DNA of 64,000 nt, from positions 3,076,001 to 3,140,000 of the forward strand of contig NZ_CP133160.1 in NCBI RefSeq assembly GCF_030913365.1, written 5' to 3'. The DNA comes from Stenotrophomonas sp. 24(2023). GTDB taxonomy: Bacteria > Pseudomonadota > Gammaproteobacteria > Xanthomonadales > Xanthomonadaceae. Below the pieces are notes generated by a model. That model searched no databases, was not told the DNA's origin, and worked only from the letters and a program-made list of their open reading frames with translations. Made by a program: the position numbers and the translations under genes. Shown here piece after piece: positions 27,762 to 41,677 of the stretch (position 1 is the first letter of the stretch; every line of letters begins with the position of its first letter).

Positions 27762-28538
27762 TTACTTGCCCAGCCGGGCCACCAGCGCCTGCAGGGCGTT
27801 CTGTGCGTCGGGGGCGAACCAGGCGTCGACGAAACGGTCCAGCTGGATCAGGTCCGGGTGCAGGGCCTCGTGCAGGTCCACGCGCCCGACCGCACGGGTC
27901 AGCAGCATGGGCTGGCGGGGCTGCTTGAGCAGGTGCTGCAGCCAGGCCAGGGCGCGGGCCACGACCAGCTCACCTTCGGCCAGTTCGTCGACCAGGCCGA
28001 TCTGCAGGGCCTGTTCGGCCGGCACCAGCGCCCCGGTGTTCAGCAGCACGCTGGCGCGGTGCGGGCCGACCACGCGGCGCAGCAGGCGCTGGATGCCTTC
28101 CGGGGCAACCAGGCCCACCTGCACTTCGTTCAGGCCGATCGCGTAGGGGCGGGCCGGGTCGGCGCTGCGCGCCATCACCCGGTAATCGCAGCACAGGGCC
28201 AGCACGCAGCCACCGGCCGGGGCGTGGCCGGTGATCGCGGCCACCACCGGAATGCGGCTTTCGGCCACGGTACGCACCGCGCCGAAGAAGGCGTTCCAGC
28301 TGTCCAGCAGCTTGTGCTTGTCATCGCCATGGGACAGCAGGTGTGGCACGTCCATGCCACCGGTGAAGATGCGTTCGCTGCCGGACAGGATCACGCCGTG
28401 CGCGTCGTCGGCCATCGCCTGTTCCAGGGCGTGGATCAGCTGCCGGCACAGCTCGGTGTCCAAGGCGTTGACCGGCGGGCGCGCCAGGCGCAGCTCGCGG
28501 ATGGGGCCATGGTTGATCACCTCGATGAGCGTGGTCAT
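27762..28538 (-). CDS. Enoyl-CoA hydratase/isomerase family protein
   Basis: The 258-residue crotonase-fold protein (ATG 28538) has the oxyanion-hole loops FTGGMDVPHLL and ITGHAPAGGCVLALCCDYR, and LNEVQVGLVAPEG in the active-site region. The usual second catalytic Glu of hydratases (E164-type) is not obvious at the normal site, so an isomerase or dehalogenase-like role is possible. The substrate is unknown. It ends about 60 bases before tesB and is divergent from a copper-chaperone gene. Confidence 0.86.
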   Translation of the reverse strand: MTTLIEVINHGPIRELRLARPPVNALDTELCRQLIHALEQAMADDAHGVILSGSERIFTGGMDVPHLLSHGDDKHKLLDSWNAFFGAVRTVAESRIPVVAAITGHAPAGGCVLALCCDYRVMARSADPARPYAIGLNEVQVGLVAPEGIQRLLRRVVGPHRASVLLNTGALVPAEQALQIGLVDELAEGELVVARALAWLQHLLKQPRQPMLLTRAVGRVDLHEALHPDLIQLDRFVDAWFAPDAQNALQALVARLGK

Positions 28539-28568
28539 GCTGCAGTCTCGTTGCGGAGGGATTCGAGG

Positions 28569-29015
28569 ATGATAACCAAACCATTCGTTGGCGTATTGTT
28601 CGCGTTGTGTGCGGGCGCAGCATCGGCTTCGGCGGCCGAGGTGGGCTGCGTGACGGTCGAGCAGGGATGGGTGCGGCTGCCGCCCAGCGCGGGCATGCCG
28701 ATGACCGCCGGCTACGGCTTGATCCACAACGGCTGCGCGAAAGCGGTGGCCATCACCGGTGCACGCAGTGCCCGCTTTGCTGACGTGTCGTTGCACGAAA
28801 CCACGATCGTCGATGGGGTCAGCCGCATGCGTGCGGTCGAGCGCCTGCCGCTGGCGCCGGGCGCCCGCGCCGAGCTCAAGCCCGGTGGCCTGCACCTGAT
28901 GCTGATGGAGGGCAAGGGTGCGTTGAAGGAAGGCGAGGCCGTGCCGCTGCAGCTGCAGCTGGAGGGCGGTGGCGAGGCCAGCGCGACGTTGGCGGTGCGC
29001 AAGGCTGCGCCGTAA
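28569..29015 (+). CDS. PCu(A)C-like periplasmic copper chaperone (DUF461)
   Basis: The 148-residue protein (ATG 28569) has a signal peptide ending ASASAA and the PCuAC signature spread over HETTIVDGVSRM and GLHLMLM, giving the His and Met ligands for Cu(I). Such proteins deliver copper to cytochrome oxidase. It is divergent from the enoyl-CoA hydratase gene with 30 bases between starts. The larger frame upstream is antisense to that gene. Confidence 0.85.
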   Translation: MITKPFVGVLFALCAGAASASAAEVGCVTVEQGWVRLPPSAGMPMTAGYGLIHNGCAKAVAITGARSARFADVSLHETTIVDGVSRMRAVERLPLAPGARAELKPGGLHLMLMEGKGALKEGEAVPLQLQLEGGGEASATLAVRKAAP

Positions 29016-29037
29016 GGGGATGGTGGTGCCGGCCGCC

Positions 29038-29096
29038 GTAGCGTCGAGCTTGCTCGACTGCTCCGGCCAACAGCAGTCGAGCAAGCTCGACTCTAC
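29038..29096. repeat. Long SMAG-type hairpin, GTCGAGCTTGCTCGAC subfamily
   Basis: GTAG at 29038 and CTAC at 29093-29096 close a 20-bp perfect stem (29043-29062 with 29072-29091). Each arm is itself a GTCGAGC/GCTCGAC palindrome, so it looks like two inverted SMAG units. A near copy lies at 29938-29996. Confidence 0.8.
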
Positions 29097-29117
29097 GAAG
29101 CGCAGGCGACGCACCCG

Positions 29118-29141
29118 GTAGCGCCGGGCCATGCCCGGCGG
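29118..29141 (+). repeat. SMAG-type palindrome
   Basis: GTAGCGCCGGGCCATGCCCG with the closing GCGG is the consensus form, just downstream of the leftward hypothetical gene. Confidence 0.8.
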
Positions 29142-29145
29142 CGTC

Positions 29146-29895
29146 TTACGACCAGTCGAACGTAAACAGGACCGTGCGGCTGGCCGGTTCGTAGAACATC
29201 ACGATCGCATCGGCACCGGCCGCGACCCAGTGGCTGGCCGGCACGCTGGCCACGTGGAAGAACGCATGGCCGTCGCGGGTCAGTTGCAGGCCATCGTCGG
29301 GCAGGTGGCTGCTGTCATTGCGGAAACGCAGGCTGCCACGCTGCCGGTAACCGGCCAGATCCTGCAGCTGGAATGCCGCAGGCAGTGGGGCGTAGTCGGA
29401 CCAGTTGCCAAACCAGATCGGGCCGCCCAGTTGCTGCAGCCATGCCTGTTCGTCCAGTTCGCCCTCGCCGTAGCGCGAGCAGCTGGCCAGGCGCCCATGC
29501 TGCAGGAAATGCGCACGCGCCTTGGCATGGCTCTCGCGCATTTCGACGATGTGGGCGCGGGCCTCTTCTCCCTCCACCGCCTCGCCCAGGAAGTAGTCCT
29601 GCGTGCCCAGGAAGCGCATTTCGTTGCCCGCGGTCAGCTCGAAGGCGATCCAGTTGATGCCGGTGAACGCGTTGTGGTGCGCGGTGGTGTCGTCACCGAT
29701 ACAGCCTTCATAGGGCTCGATCGGGCACAGCAGGGTGGCCATCTGGCCGGCCAGCTCCGGGCGCAGCTCGCCCAGGTCGATCTTCAGCAGCGGCAGCAGG
29801 TGCTGGCCGAGCCAGGCCTGGTCGGCGGGGAAGACGTCGGCGGGGAAGGGGGCCATGCCGGGCAGCAGGTCGTGCAGATCGGTGTGGTGGATCAT
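29146..29895 (-). CDS. Conserved-looking hypothetical protein flanked by SMAG hairpins
   Basis: I do not recognise the family. The 249-residue soluble protein has no signal peptide or membrane span. It is rich in aromatic residues (INWIAFELTAGNEMRFLG, and PIWFGNWSDYAPLP) and ends in strands (VMFYEPASRTVLFTFDWS). This gives an all-beta, possibly SUKH- or DUF1963-like feel that I cannot confirm. Coding quality (codon bias and third-position GC) matches its neighbours. It is bracketed by two nearly identical long hairpins. Confidence 0.7.
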   Translation of the reverse strand: MIHHTDLHDLLPGMAPFPADVFPADQAWLGQHLLPLLKIDLGELRPELAGQMATLLCPIEPYEGCIGDDTTAHHNAFTGINWIAFELTAGNEMRFLGTQDYFLGEAVEGEEARAHIVEMRESHAKARAHFLQHGRLASCSRYGEGELDEQAWLQQLGGPIWFGNWSDYAPLPAAFQLQDLAGYRQRGSLRFRNDSSHLPDDGLQLTRDGHAFFHVASVPASHWVAAGADAIVMFYEPASRTVLFTFDWS

Positions 29896-29937
29896 CTCAG
29901 TCCTTTGAGTGGGGAAAAACGGGTATGGCGTGGCGCG

Positions 29938-29996
29938 CAGCGTCGAGCTTGCTCGACTGCTTCAAGCAAGAGCAGTCGAGCAAGCTCGACTCTACG
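29938..29996. repeat. Long SMAG-type hairpin, second copy
   Basis: Arms GTCGAGCTTGCTCGACTGCT (29942-) and its complement (29971-29990) are as in the copy at 29038-29096; the loop differs (TCAAGCAAG versus CCGGCCAAC). A CTCTAC tail closes it; the left GTAG is changed to GCAG. Confidence 0.8.
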
Positions 29997-30037
29997 AAGA
30001 GCAGCACCCGGGCGCGCCGGATAATGTGCAGCCTCCG

Positions 30038-30090
30038 GTAGCGCCGGGCCGTGCTCGGCGGGCGAAACGCCGACCAAGGTCGGCATCTAC
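30038..30090. repeat. Two opposed SMAG-type palindromes
   Basis: One unit (30038-30061, GTAGCGCCGGGCCGTGCTCG) points right. A second (30069-30090, GCCGACCAAGGTCGGC followed by ATCTAC) points left, so the GTAG heads are at the outer ends. It lies just downstream of the thioesterase gene. Confidence 0.75.
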
Positions 30091-30115
30091 CAGAAGCGCA
30101 TCAGCCAGAAGCGCA

Positions 30116-30522
30116 TCAGCTCGACGCGTTGCGGATCGCGTCCGGCAGCGGCGCGCTCTTGCCGGTCTGGGTGTCCATCCAGACCACCACCACGTTGCCA
30201 TCCGAGTACAGCTTCGCATCATCCTGCGGGTCGACGATGCGGTGGCCGATGGTCACGCTGCTGTTGCCCAGGCGTTCGACGAACAGCTCGACCACGATGT
30301 CGTTGGGCCACACGATCGGCAGCTTGTAGTTGACGTTGGTGGCAGCCACGACCGGTGCGATCCGGTCGGTCATCGACACGCCTTCCACGCCCAGCATCCA
30401 GCGCACGCGCGCTTCTTCCAGGTAGGAAATGTACTTGGCGTTGTTGACGTGGCCCATGCTGTCCATGTCCCGCCAGCGCACGCTGATCGGGATGCGGGCC
30501 AGGATCTTGTGTTCGCTGCTCA

Positions 30523-30523
<1 letters not shown>
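30116..30523 (-). CDS. Acyl-CoA thioesterase (4HBT hot-dog family)
   Basis: The 135-residue protein has the 4-hydroxybenzoyl-CoA thioesterase signature WRDMDSMGHVNNAKYISYLE, with the catalytic Asp in the RDMDSMGH segment. It hydrolyses an acyl-CoA of unknown chain. Its ATG overlaps the uvrA stop by one base (TGATG), so it is translationally coupled to uvrA, though no functional link is obvious. Confidence 0.9.
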
Positions 30524-33498
<2,975 letters not shown>

Positions 33499-33845
33499 GG
33501 GGAATCCGGTTGTGGGGGCGTTGGCTGGGTGCCGGCCAGCAGGGCGAACCAGCGGGGAGCAGCAATCGGTCAGCCTACCGAGGTGACCAGATGGGGGCAA
33601 TGGGCGACAATGCCAGCCCGGTGTCTCACCTTGTGAGACAGGCCGACAGCTTTGTGCAGGCTGGGCCCTGCCCGGCAGCGTGGACCCCGAACCGTTCAGC
33701 CGGGCAGGCCCCGGCGCCGCAGCCCCGGCCCGGGCCGTTCAGGGCTTGACTTGACCCGTCCCGGCTGATCTGCGTACAATCCCGCTCCTGTCCGCCCTCG
33801 ATGGCGGCAGCTCAGACCACAATAACTACAGAGGAAGGCCTGGTC
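33499..33845. other. uvrA/rplU divergent intergenic region
   Basis: No gene is visible. It holds a perfect palindrome TGTCTCACCTTGTGAGACA (33622-33640), the rplU promoter (33751-33780) and the rplU leader. Its left part should hold the uvrA promoter; I see no LexA-type palindrome there. Confidence 0.6.
33751..33780 (+). promoter_or_regulatory. Probable sigma-70 promoter of rplU-rpmA
   Basis: TTGACC (33751-33756) and TACAAT (33775-33780) are separated by 18 bases, 65 bases before the rplU ATG. An overlapping TTGACT lies 5 bases upstream. Confidence 0.75.
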
Positions 33846-34154
33846 ATGTACGCAGTACTGGTCACCGGCGGTAAGCAATACCGCGTAGCGCAGGGCGAAA
33901 CGCTCCGCGTTGAAAAGCTCGAAGTCGAAGTCGGCAGCGAGATCAAGTTCGACAACATCCTGCTGCTGGGCGACAGCGATGGCATCAAGATCGGCGACGC
34001 GCTGAGCGGCGCCTCGGTCACTGCCAAGGTCGTGTCCCAGGGTCGTGCTGACAAGGTGCGGATCATCAAGTTCCGTCGCCGCAAGCACCACATGAAGCGT
34101 CAGGGTCACCGTCAGTACTACACCGAAATCGAGATCACCGGCATCGCCGGCTAA
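33846..34154 (+). CDS. rplU: 50S ribosomal protein L21
   Basis: The 102-residue protein begins [20 protein letters not shown] and has [20 protein letters not shown], both diagnostic of L21, a 23S rRNA-binding protein. ATG 33846 is preferred over 33801. It is followed 18 bases later by rpmA, the usual partner, and then obgE. Confidence 0.97.
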   Translation: MYAVLVTGGKQYRVAQGETLRVEKLEVEVGSEIKFDNILLLGDSDGIKIGDALSGASVTAKVVSQGRADKVRIIKFRRRKHHMKRQGHRQYYTEIEITGIAG

Positions 34155-34172
34155 GCATCAGGAGAAGCAGTC

Positions 34173-34436
34173 ATGGCACATAAAAAGGGCGTAGGCTCCT
34201 CGCGCAACGGTCGCGACTCCAACCCGAAGTACCTCGGCGTCAAGATCTTTGGCGGCCAGGCCATCGAAGCCGGCAACATCATCGTGCGCCAGCGCGGCAC
34301 CCAGTTCCACCCGGGTACCGGCGTCGGCCTGGGCCGTGACCACACCCTGTTCGCCCTGACGGACGGCAAGGTGGAGTTCTCGGTGAAGGGCCCGAAGAAG
34401 CGTCGCACCGTCAGCGTCGTCTCGGTCGAAGCCTGA
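34173..34436 (+). CDS. rpmA: 50S ribosomal protein L27
   Basis: The 87-residue protein starts [20 protein letters not shown], the L27 N-terminus near the peptidyl-transferase centre, and contains [28 protein letters not shown] precedes the ATG. A terminator follows about 50 bases downstream, which partly separates it from obgE. Confidence 0.98.
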   Translation: MAHKKGVGSSRNGRDSNPKYLGVKIFGGQAIEAGNIIVRQRGTQFHPGTGVGLGRDHTLFALTDGKVEFSVKGPKKRRTVSVVSVEA

Positions 34437-34483
34437 TACGGCAACGGCCGGCGGCCATGCCCCGGCATGGCACCGCTGCATGA

Positions 34484-34509
34484 AGAGCCCCGCTTCGGCG
34501 GGGCTTTTC
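34484..34509 (+). terminator. Intrinsic terminator after rpmA
   Basis: AGCCCCGC-TTC-GGCGGGGCT followed by TTT. It separates rplU-rpmA from obgE. Confidence 0.8.
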
Positions 34510-34514
34510 GTTAG

Positions 34515-35666
<1,152 letters not shown>

Positions 35667-35687
35667 TGCCGTTGTGGTTTCCGCAGG

Positions 35688-35713
35688 AACCCGGCTTCGG
35701 CCGGGTTTTTTGT
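35688..35713 (+). terminator. Intrinsic terminator after obgE
   Basis: AACCCGGC-TTC-GGCCGGGTT followed by TTTTTGTT. Confidence 0.85.
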
Positions 35714-35763
35714 TGGCGGCGCGCGACGGGTGCGGGCGCCGTGGCGGCCTCGGATCGCAGGCA

Positions 35764-35794
35764 ACAAAAAACCCGGCCAGGGGCCGGGCTTTTG
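35764..35794 (-). terminator. Intrinsic terminator of rpsT
   Basis: On the minus strand a GCCCGGCC/GGCCGGGT-type stem is followed by T6. It lies downstream of rpsT, tail to tail with the obgE terminator. Confidence 0.8.
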
Positions 35795-35834
35795 TCTGCG
35801 ACCCGGCCCCGGAGGGCAGGGCGGCAACGCCGGA

Positions 35835-36104
35835 TCAGGCGGCCTTGAGGGCCTTGATGCGGTCGTTCAGGCGGCTCTTGTGACGGGCAGCCTTGTTCTT
35901 GTGGATCAGGCCACGCGCGCTGAAGCGATCCAGGATCGGCTGGGCAACGGCGAAGGCGGCTTCGGCGCCGGCGGCATCGTTGGCGTCCAGCGCCTTGATC
36001 ACTTTCTTGACAGCGGTGCGCAGCATCGAGCGCTGAGCCACGTTGCGCGCGTTGCGCACGACGGTCTGCTTGGCGCGCTTCTTGGCGGACTTGATATTGG
36101 CCAC
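35835..36104 (-). CDS. rpsT: 30S ribosomal protein S20
   Basis: The 89-residue, Ala/Lys/Arg-rich protein begins [20 protein letters not shown], the S20 N-terminus, and has the C-terminal [15 protein letters not shown] helix. S20 binds 16S rRNA early in assembly. It is monocistronic, with its own promoter and terminator, and divergent from murJ. Confidence 0.98.
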   Translation of the reverse strand: MANIKSAKKRAKQTVVRNARNVAQRSMLRTAVKKVIKALDANDAAGAEAAFAVAQPILDRFSARGLIHKNKAARHKSRLNDRIKALKAA

Positions 36105-36153
36105 GGTGGTGGTTTCCTGAAAAAATCGGTGTTATGGGAACAGCAAGCTAGCT

Positions 36154-36182
36154 AGTATGATGGCGCCAGAAATGTACGTCAA
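36154..36182 (-). promoter_or_regulatory. Probable rpsT promoter
   Basis: On the minus strand TTGACG (36177-36182) and CATACT (36154-36159) are 17 bases apart, 50 bases before the rpsT ATG. A second TTGACA lies a little upstream. Confidence 0.6.
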
Positions 36183-36206
36183 GTCGATTGTCAAGAGGGA
36201 CGTGGA

Positions 36207-37826
36207 GTGAGTTCACCCAAGCTGTTGCGGGGCCTGCTGTCGTTCAGCAGCATGACCATGGTCTCGCGGGTCCTCGGGCTGGTCCGGGACCAGGTGATCA
36301 CCACCACGTTCGGCACCAATGCGGTGACCGACGCCTTCTGGGTCGCCTTCAGGGTACCCAATTTCCTGCGCCGGTTGTTCGCCGAAGGCTCTTTCGCGAC
36401 CGCCTTCGTGCCGGTGTTCACCGAGGTGAAGGAAACCCGCAGCCACGCCGAACTGCGCGAACTGATGTCCCGCGTGGCCGGCACCCTGGGCGGGGTGCTG
36501 CTGCTGGTGACCGCGCTGGCGCTGATCTTCGCCCCCCAGCTGGCGGTGGCCTTCGCCAGCGGTGCCGACACCGACCCGGCCAAGCAGGGCCTGCTGGTCG
36601 ACCTGTTCCGGCTGACCTTCCCGTTCCTGCTGTTCGTCTCGCTTACCGCGCTGGCCGGCGGGGCACTGAACAGCTTCCAGCGCTTCGCCATGCCGGCGCT
36701 GACCCCGGTCATCCTCAACCTGTGCATGATCGGCGGCGCGGTCTGGCTGGCCCCCCGGCTGGGCGGCACCCCGGAAAAGCAGATCCTGGCGCTGGGCTGG
36801 GCGGTACTGGCCGCCGGCCTGCTTCAGCTGCTGTTCCAGCTGCCCTCGCTGAAGGGCATCAACCTGCTGACCCTGCCGCGCTGGGGCTGGCGCCACCCGG
36901 GCGTGCGCAAGGTGCTGACCCTGATGGTGCCGACCCTGTTCGGCTCGTCGGTGGCGCAGATCAACCTGCTGCTGGATACGCTGATCGCCGCCAAGCTGAC
37001 CGATGGTTCGCAGTCCTGGCTGTCGCTGGCTGACCGCTTCCTGGAACTGCCGCTGGGCGTGTTCGGCGTGGCCCTGGGCACGGTCATCCTGCCGGCGCTG
37101 GCCCGCCACCATGTCAGCACCGACCGCGAGGGCTTCTCCCATGCGCTGGACTGGGGCCTGCGCACCACGCTGCTGATCGCCGTGCCGGCGATGCTGGGCC
37201 TGCTGCTGCTGGCCGAGCCGCTGATCGCCACGCTGTTCCAGTACCGCCAGTTCACCGCCTTCGATACCCGCATGACCGCGCTGTCGGTGTACGGGTTGAG
37301 CTTCGGCCTGCCGGCCTTCGCCCTGCTCAAGGTGGTGCTGCCGGCCTTCTATGCCCGGCAGGACACCAAGACCCCGGTGCGTGCCGGCGTGGCGGCCCTG
37401 GTGGCCAACATGGTGTTCAACTTCGCCCTGCTGGCCGTGCTGTACCAGGTGATGGTGCCCGACGAACTGAAGGCGCAGGGCGTGATGGTGGCGCTGGGCA
37501 AGCAGCCGGGCCTGCACCTGGCGCTGGGCATTGCCAGCGCGCTGTCCAGTTACCTGAACCTGGGCCTGCTCTGGTACTGGCTGGGCAAGACCGATGTCTA
37601 CCAGCGCCGGCCGGGCTGGGGCGGCTATGTCGGCCGGCTGGCACTGGCCTGCATCGCCATGGTCGGCGTGCTGCTGGCACTGCTGTACGCCCTGCCGGCC
37701 TTCACCGGGATGGACAAGTGGCACCGGATCGGCGGGTTGGCCCTGCTGGTCGGCAGCGGCGGCCTGACCTACCTGCTGGCCCTGCTGGCGCTCGGCTTCC
37801 GCCCGCGCGACCTGCGCGGGCATTGA
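36207..37826 (+). CDS. murJ: Lipid II flippase MurJ (MviN)
   Basis: The 539-residue protein has about 14 membrane spans. It starts at a GTG (MSSPKLLRGLLSFSSMTMVS) and has the MurJ patterns VSRVLGLVRDQ, VTDAFWVAFRVPNFLRRLFAEG and FELPLGVFGVALGTVILP-like DRFLELPLGVFG. It flips lipid II to the periplasm for peptidoglycan synthesis. It leads the murJ-ribF-ileS-lspA-ispH cluster. Confidence 0.96.
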   Translation: MSSPKLLRGLLSFSSMTMVSRVLGLVRDQVITTTFGTNAVTDAFWVAFRVPNFLRRLFAEGSFATAFVPVFTEVKETRSHAELRELMSRVAGTLGGVLLLVTALALIFAPQLAVAFASGADTDPAKQGLLVDLFRLTFPFLLFVSLTALAGGALNSFQRFAMPALTPVILNLCMIGGAVWLAPRLGGTPEKQILALGWAVLAAGLLQLLFQLPSLKGINLLTLPRWGWRHPGVRKVLTLMVPTLFGSSVAQINLLLDTLIAAKLTDGSQSWLSLADRFLELPLGVFGVALGTVILPALARHHVSTDREGFSHALDWGLRTTLLIAVPAMLGLLLLAEPLIATLFQYRQFTAFDTRMTALSVYGLSFGLPAFALLKVVLPAFYARQDTKTPVRAGVAALVANMVFNFALLAVLYQVMVPDELKAQGVMVALGKQPGLHLALGIASALSSYLNLGLLWYWLGKTDVYQRRPGWGGYVGRLALACIAMVGVLLALLYALPAFTGMDKWHRIGGLALLVGSGGLTYLLALLALGFRPRDLRGH

Positions 37827-37901
37827 TCGTCGCCTGCGGCGGCTATACTTCATGGTTACACCATGGAAACGGCGGCCCCTGGCGGGCCGGATCAAGAGTT
37901 G

Positions 37902-38849
37902 ATGAGCAGGCTGTTCAGAAGCGTCGAGGGCGGGGAGCTGTTCCCCAGCGGAAGCGTGGTCTGCATCGGTGCATTCGACGGCCTGCACCTGGGCCATCGT
38001 GCGCTGGTGCGGCATGCCGTCGCGCGCGCGCGCGCCCTGGGCGTGCCGGCCGTGGCCGTGGCCTTCGAGCCGCTGCCGCGTGAATTCTTCGCCCAGGGCA
38101 CGCCGCCGCCGCGGCTGACCCTGGCCCGCAACAAGGTCGCGATGCTGCGCGAACTGGGTGTGGACGCGGTGGGCCTGCTGCGCTTTGACGCGGCCATGGC
38201 CGCGATGCCGGCCGAGCAGTTCGTCGAGCGCCTGCTGGTCAGCCGGCTGGGTGCCCGCGAGGTCTGGATCGGCCCGCAGTTCCAGTTCGGCAACCGCCGC
38301 CGCGGCGATCTGGCCCTGCTGCAGAAGATGGGCGCCACGCGCGGTTTCACCGCCGGCGAGATCGATGCGGTGGACCTGCACGGCGACCGCATTTCCAGCA
38401 CCCGCATCCGCCAGCTGCTGCAGGACGGCGATTTCGCCCGCGCCGGCGACCTGCTGGGGCGCCCCTACGCGATCAGCGGCCGGGTGGTGCGCGGCCGCCA
38501 GCTGGGCCGTACGCTGGGCTTCCCCACCGCCAACCTGCGCTTCCCCAAGACCCCGCCGCTGGCCGGCATCTACGCCACCTGGATCCACGGCGTGTTCGAC
38601 CAGCCGTGGCCGTCGGTGTCCAGCTTCGGCACCCGGCCCACCGTGGACGGGGTCGAGCCGCTGCTGGAGGCGCACCTGTTCGATTTCCAGGGCGACCTGT
38701 ACGGTCGCCACATCGAAGTCGAATTCGTCGCCAAGCTGCGTGATGAAGAGAAGTTCCACGACCTGGCGGCGTTGACCGACCAGATGCACCGCGATGCCGA
38801 ACAGGCGCGCGCCATCCTTTCCGAACATAGATTGCGAGCCACTGCGTGA
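37902..38849 (+). CDS. ribF: Bifunctional riboflavin kinase / FAD synthetase
   Basis: The 315-residue protein (ATG 37902) has the FAD-synthetase nucleotidyltransferase domain first ([32 protein letters not shown]) and the riboflavin-kinase domain second ([20 protein letters not shown]). It makes FMN and FAD. Its stop overlaps the GTG start of ileS by 4 bases. An in-frame upstream ATG at 37863 would add 13 residues with no support. Confidence 0.96.
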   Translation: MSRLFRSVEGGELFPSGSVVCIGAFDGLHLGHRALVRHAVARARALGVPAVAVAFEPLPREFFAQGTPPPRLTLARNKVAMLRELGVDAVGLLRFDAAMAAMPAEQFVERLLVSRLGAREVWIGPQFQFGNRRRGDLALLQKMGATRGFTAGEIDAVDLHGDRISSTRIRQLLQDGDFARAGDLLGRPYAISGRVVRGRQLGRTLGFPTANLRFPKTPPLAGIYATWIHGVFDQPWPSVSSFGTRPTVDGVEPLLEAHLFDFQGDLYGRHIEVEFVAKLRDEEKFHDLAALTDQMHRDAEQARAILSEHRLRATA

Positions 38850-41677
38850 GCCAGGACTACAAGACCACCCTGAACCTGCCAGCCACCGAATTCCCGATGC
38901 GCGGCGACCTGCCCAAGCGCGAGCCGGGCATTCTGGCGCGCTGGGAAGCGCAGGGGCTCTACCAGCAGCTGCGCGACAACGCTGCCGGCCGCCCGCTGTT
39001 CGTGCTGCATGACGGCCCGCCGTATGCCAACGGCCGCATCCACCTGGGCCACGCGGTCAACAAGATCCTCAAGGACATCATCGTCAAGTCGCGCTACCTG
39101 GCCGGCTTCGATGCGCCCTACGTGCCGGGCTGGGACTGCCATGGCCTGCCGATCGAGATCGCGGTGGAAAAGAAGTGGGGCAAGGTCGGCACCAAGCTCG
39201 ACGCCGTTGAATTCCGGCAGAAGTGCCGCGAGTTCGCCGAAGAGCAGATCGACATCCAGCGCGCCGATTTCAAGCGCCTGGGCGTGACCGGTGACTGGGA
39301 CAACCCGTACAAGACCCTGAGCTTCGACTTCGAGGCCAACGAGATCCGTGCGCTGGCCAAGGTCGTGGCCAACGGCCACCTGGTGCGCGGCGCCAAGCCG
39401 GTCTACTGGTGCTTCGACTGCGGTTCGGCACTGGCCGAGGCCGAGATCGAATACCAGGACAAGACCTCCCCGGCGATCGACGTGGCCTACGCCGCGCGTG
39501 ATCCGCAGGCGCTGGCGCAGCGGTTCGGCGTGACCCTGCCGGCCGGCGTGGACGTGGCCGTGCCGATCTGGACCACCACCCCGTGGACGCTGCCGGCCTC
39601 GCTGGCGGTGTCGCTGGGTGCGGACATCGAGTACGTGCTGGTGGAAGGGCCGGCGCACAACGACCAGCCGCGCTGGCTGGTGCTGGCCGCGGCGCTGGCC
39701 GAGCGTTCGCTGGCCCGCTACGGCGTGGATGAGGTGGTGGTGCACGGCCGCGCCGCCGGTGCCGCGCTGGACCGCCAGGTGCTGGCCCACCCGTTCTACG
39801 CCGAGCGCGACATCCTGGTGCTCAACGGCGAGCACGTCTCCGACGAGGACGGCACCGGTGCCGTGCATACCGCGCCCGGCCACGGCCAGGAAGACTATGT
39901 CGTCAGCCAGAAGTACGGCCTGCTGGAGCAGTACAACGCCGGCCAGGTGACCCCGATCGACGGCCGTGGCTTGTACCTGGAATCGACCCCGCCGGCCGGT
40001 GGGGTGGTGCTGGCTGGCCAGCACCTGTGGAAGGCGCAGGAACTGATCGTGCAGGTACTGCGCGACAGCGGCGCGCTGCTGGCCTTCGTCGAGATCCGCC
40101 ACAGCTACCCGCACTGCTGGCGCCACAAGACGCCGGTGGTGTTCCGCGCCACCCCGCAGTGGTTCATCTCGATGGACAAGGCCCACCTGCGCCGCGATGC
40201 GCTGGCCGCCATCGACACCGTCGGCTGGTTCCCGAGCTGGGGCAAGGCGCGCATCCAGAGCATGGTCGATGGCCGTCCGGACTGGACCATCTCGCGCCAG
40301 CGCACCTGGGGCGTGCCGATCGCGCTGTTCACCCATCGCCAGACCGGCGAGATCCACCCGCGTTCGGTGGAACTGATGAACCAGGTGGCCGACCGCGTTG
40401 AAGCCGAGGGCATCGACGTCTGGTATTCGCTGGATGCGGCCGAGCTGCTGGGCAGCGAAGCGGCCGATTACGAGAAGGTCACCGACATCCTCGACGTCTG
40501 GTTCGATTCGGGCGTCACCCATGAAGGCGTGCTGCTGGCACGCGGCTTCGGCAAGCCGGCCGACCTGTACCTGGAAGGCTCGGACCAGCACCGCGGCTGG
40601 TTCCAGTCCTCGCTGCTGACCGGCGTGGCCATCGACCAGCACGCCCCGTACAGGCAGTGCCTCACCCACGGCTTCACCGTGGACGAGCACGGCCGCAAGA
40701 TGTCCAAGTCGCTGGGCAACGGCATCGAGCCGCAGGACATCATGAAGACGCTGGGTGCGGACATCCTGCGCCTGTGGATCGCCTCGGCCGATTACAGCAA
40801 CGAGATGTCGCTGTCGCAGGAGATCCTCAAGCGCAACGCCGATGCCTACCGCCGCCTGCGCAACACCGCACGCTTCCTGCTGGGCAACCTGGACGGCTTC
40901 GATCCGGCCCGCCACCAGGTGGCACCGGCGGAGATGGTCGCGCTGGACCGCTGGATCGTGCACCGCGCCTGGGAACTGCAGGAAAAGATCAAGGCCGCGT
41001 ACGACGTGTACAACATGGCCGAGATCGTCCAGCTGCTGCTGAACTTCTGCAGCGTCGATCTGGGCTCGCTGTACCTGGACGTGACCAAGGACCGGCTGTA
41101 CACGATGCCGACCGATTCGCACGGCCGCCGCTCGGCGCAGACCGCGATGCACCACATCGCCGAGGCGTTCACCCGTTGGGTCGCGCCGATCCTGACCTTC
41201 ACCGCCGACGAGCTGTGGGGCTACCTGCCGGGCGAGCGCGCCGGCCACGTGCTGTTCTCCACCTGGTACGACGGCCTGGCGCCGCTGCCGGCCGATGCCC
41301 AGCTGGGCGCGGCCGATTTCGAGCAGCTGCTGGCCGTGCGCGAGCAGGTGGCCAAGGTGCTCGAACCGATGCGCGCCAACGGTGCCATCGGTGCGGCGCT
41401 GGAAGCGGAAATCACCATCGCCGCCAGCGAAGAGCAGGCCGCGCGCTGGCAGCCGCTGGCCGATGAGCTGCGCTTCCTGTTCATCAGTGGCGACGTGCAG
41501 GTGCGCCCGGCCACCACCGATGATGTGTTCGTCAGTGCACAGCCGACCACCAAGGCCAAGTGCGTGCGCTGCTGGCACCACCGCGCCGATGTGGGCGCCC
41601 ATGCCGATCACCCGGAGCTGTGCGGCCGCTGCGTGAGCAACGTCGACGGTGCCGGTGAAGCGAGGAGGTGGTTCTGA
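38846..41677 (+). CDS. ileS: Isoleucyl-tRNA synthetase
   Basis: The 943-residue class I synthetase has the HIGH motif as [10 protein letters not shown], the editing (CP1) domain with [10 protein letters not shown], the KMSKS loop [14 protein letters not shown], and a C-terminal zinc site CVRCWHH / CGRC. The GTG start overlaps the ribF stop. It charges tRNA-Ile. Its position between ribF and lspA is the conserved order in proteobacteria. Confidence 0.98.
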   Translation: MSQDYKTTLNLPATEFPMRGDLPKREPGILARWEAQGLYQQLRDNAAGRPLFVLHDGPPYANGRIHLGHAVNKILKDIIVKSRYLAGFDAPYVPGWDCHGLPIEIAVEKKWGKVGTKLDAVEFRQKCREFAEEQIDIQRADFKRLGVTGDWDNPYKTLSFDFEANEIRALAKVVANGHLVRGAKPVYWCFDCGSALAEAEIEYQDKTSPAIDVAYAARDPQALAQRFGVTLPAGVDVAVPIWTTTPWTLPASLAVSLGADIEYVLVEGPAHNDQPRWLVLAAALAERSLARYGVDEVVVHGRAAGAALDRQVLAHPFYAERDILVLNGEHVSDEDGTGAVHTAPGHGQEDYVVSQKYGLLEQYNAGQVTPIDGRGLYLESTPPAGGVVLAGQHLWKAQELIVQVLRDSGALLAFVEIRHSYPHCWRHKTPVVFRATPQWFISMDKAHLRRDALAAIDTVGWFPSWGKARIQSMVDGRPDWTISRQRTWGVPIALFTHRQTGEIHPRSVELMNQVADRVEAEGIDVWYSLDAAELLGSEAADYEKVTDILDVWFDSGVTHEGVLLARGFGKPADLYLEGSDQHRGWFQSSLLTGVAIDQHAPYRQCLTHGFTVDEHGRKMSKSLGNGIEPQDIMKTLGADILRLWIASADYSNEMSLSQEILKRNADAYRRLRNTARFLLGNLDGFDPARHQVAPAEMVALDRWIVHRAWELQEKIKAAYDVYNMAEIVQLLLNFCSVDLGSLYLDVTKDRLYTMPTDSHGRRSAQTAMHHIAEAFTRWVAPILTFTADELWGYLPGERAGHVLFSTWYDGLAPLPADAQLGAADFEQLLAVREQVAKVLEPMRANGAIGAALEAEITIAASEEQAARWQPLADELRFLFISGDVQVRPATTDDVFVSAQPTTKAKCVRCWHHRADVGAHADHPELCGRCVSNVDGAGEARRWF

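Noticed and set aside
36213..38828. Open frame of about 871 codons antisense to murJ and ribF
   Set aside because: Gln/His/Arg-rich shadow of two well-supported genes.
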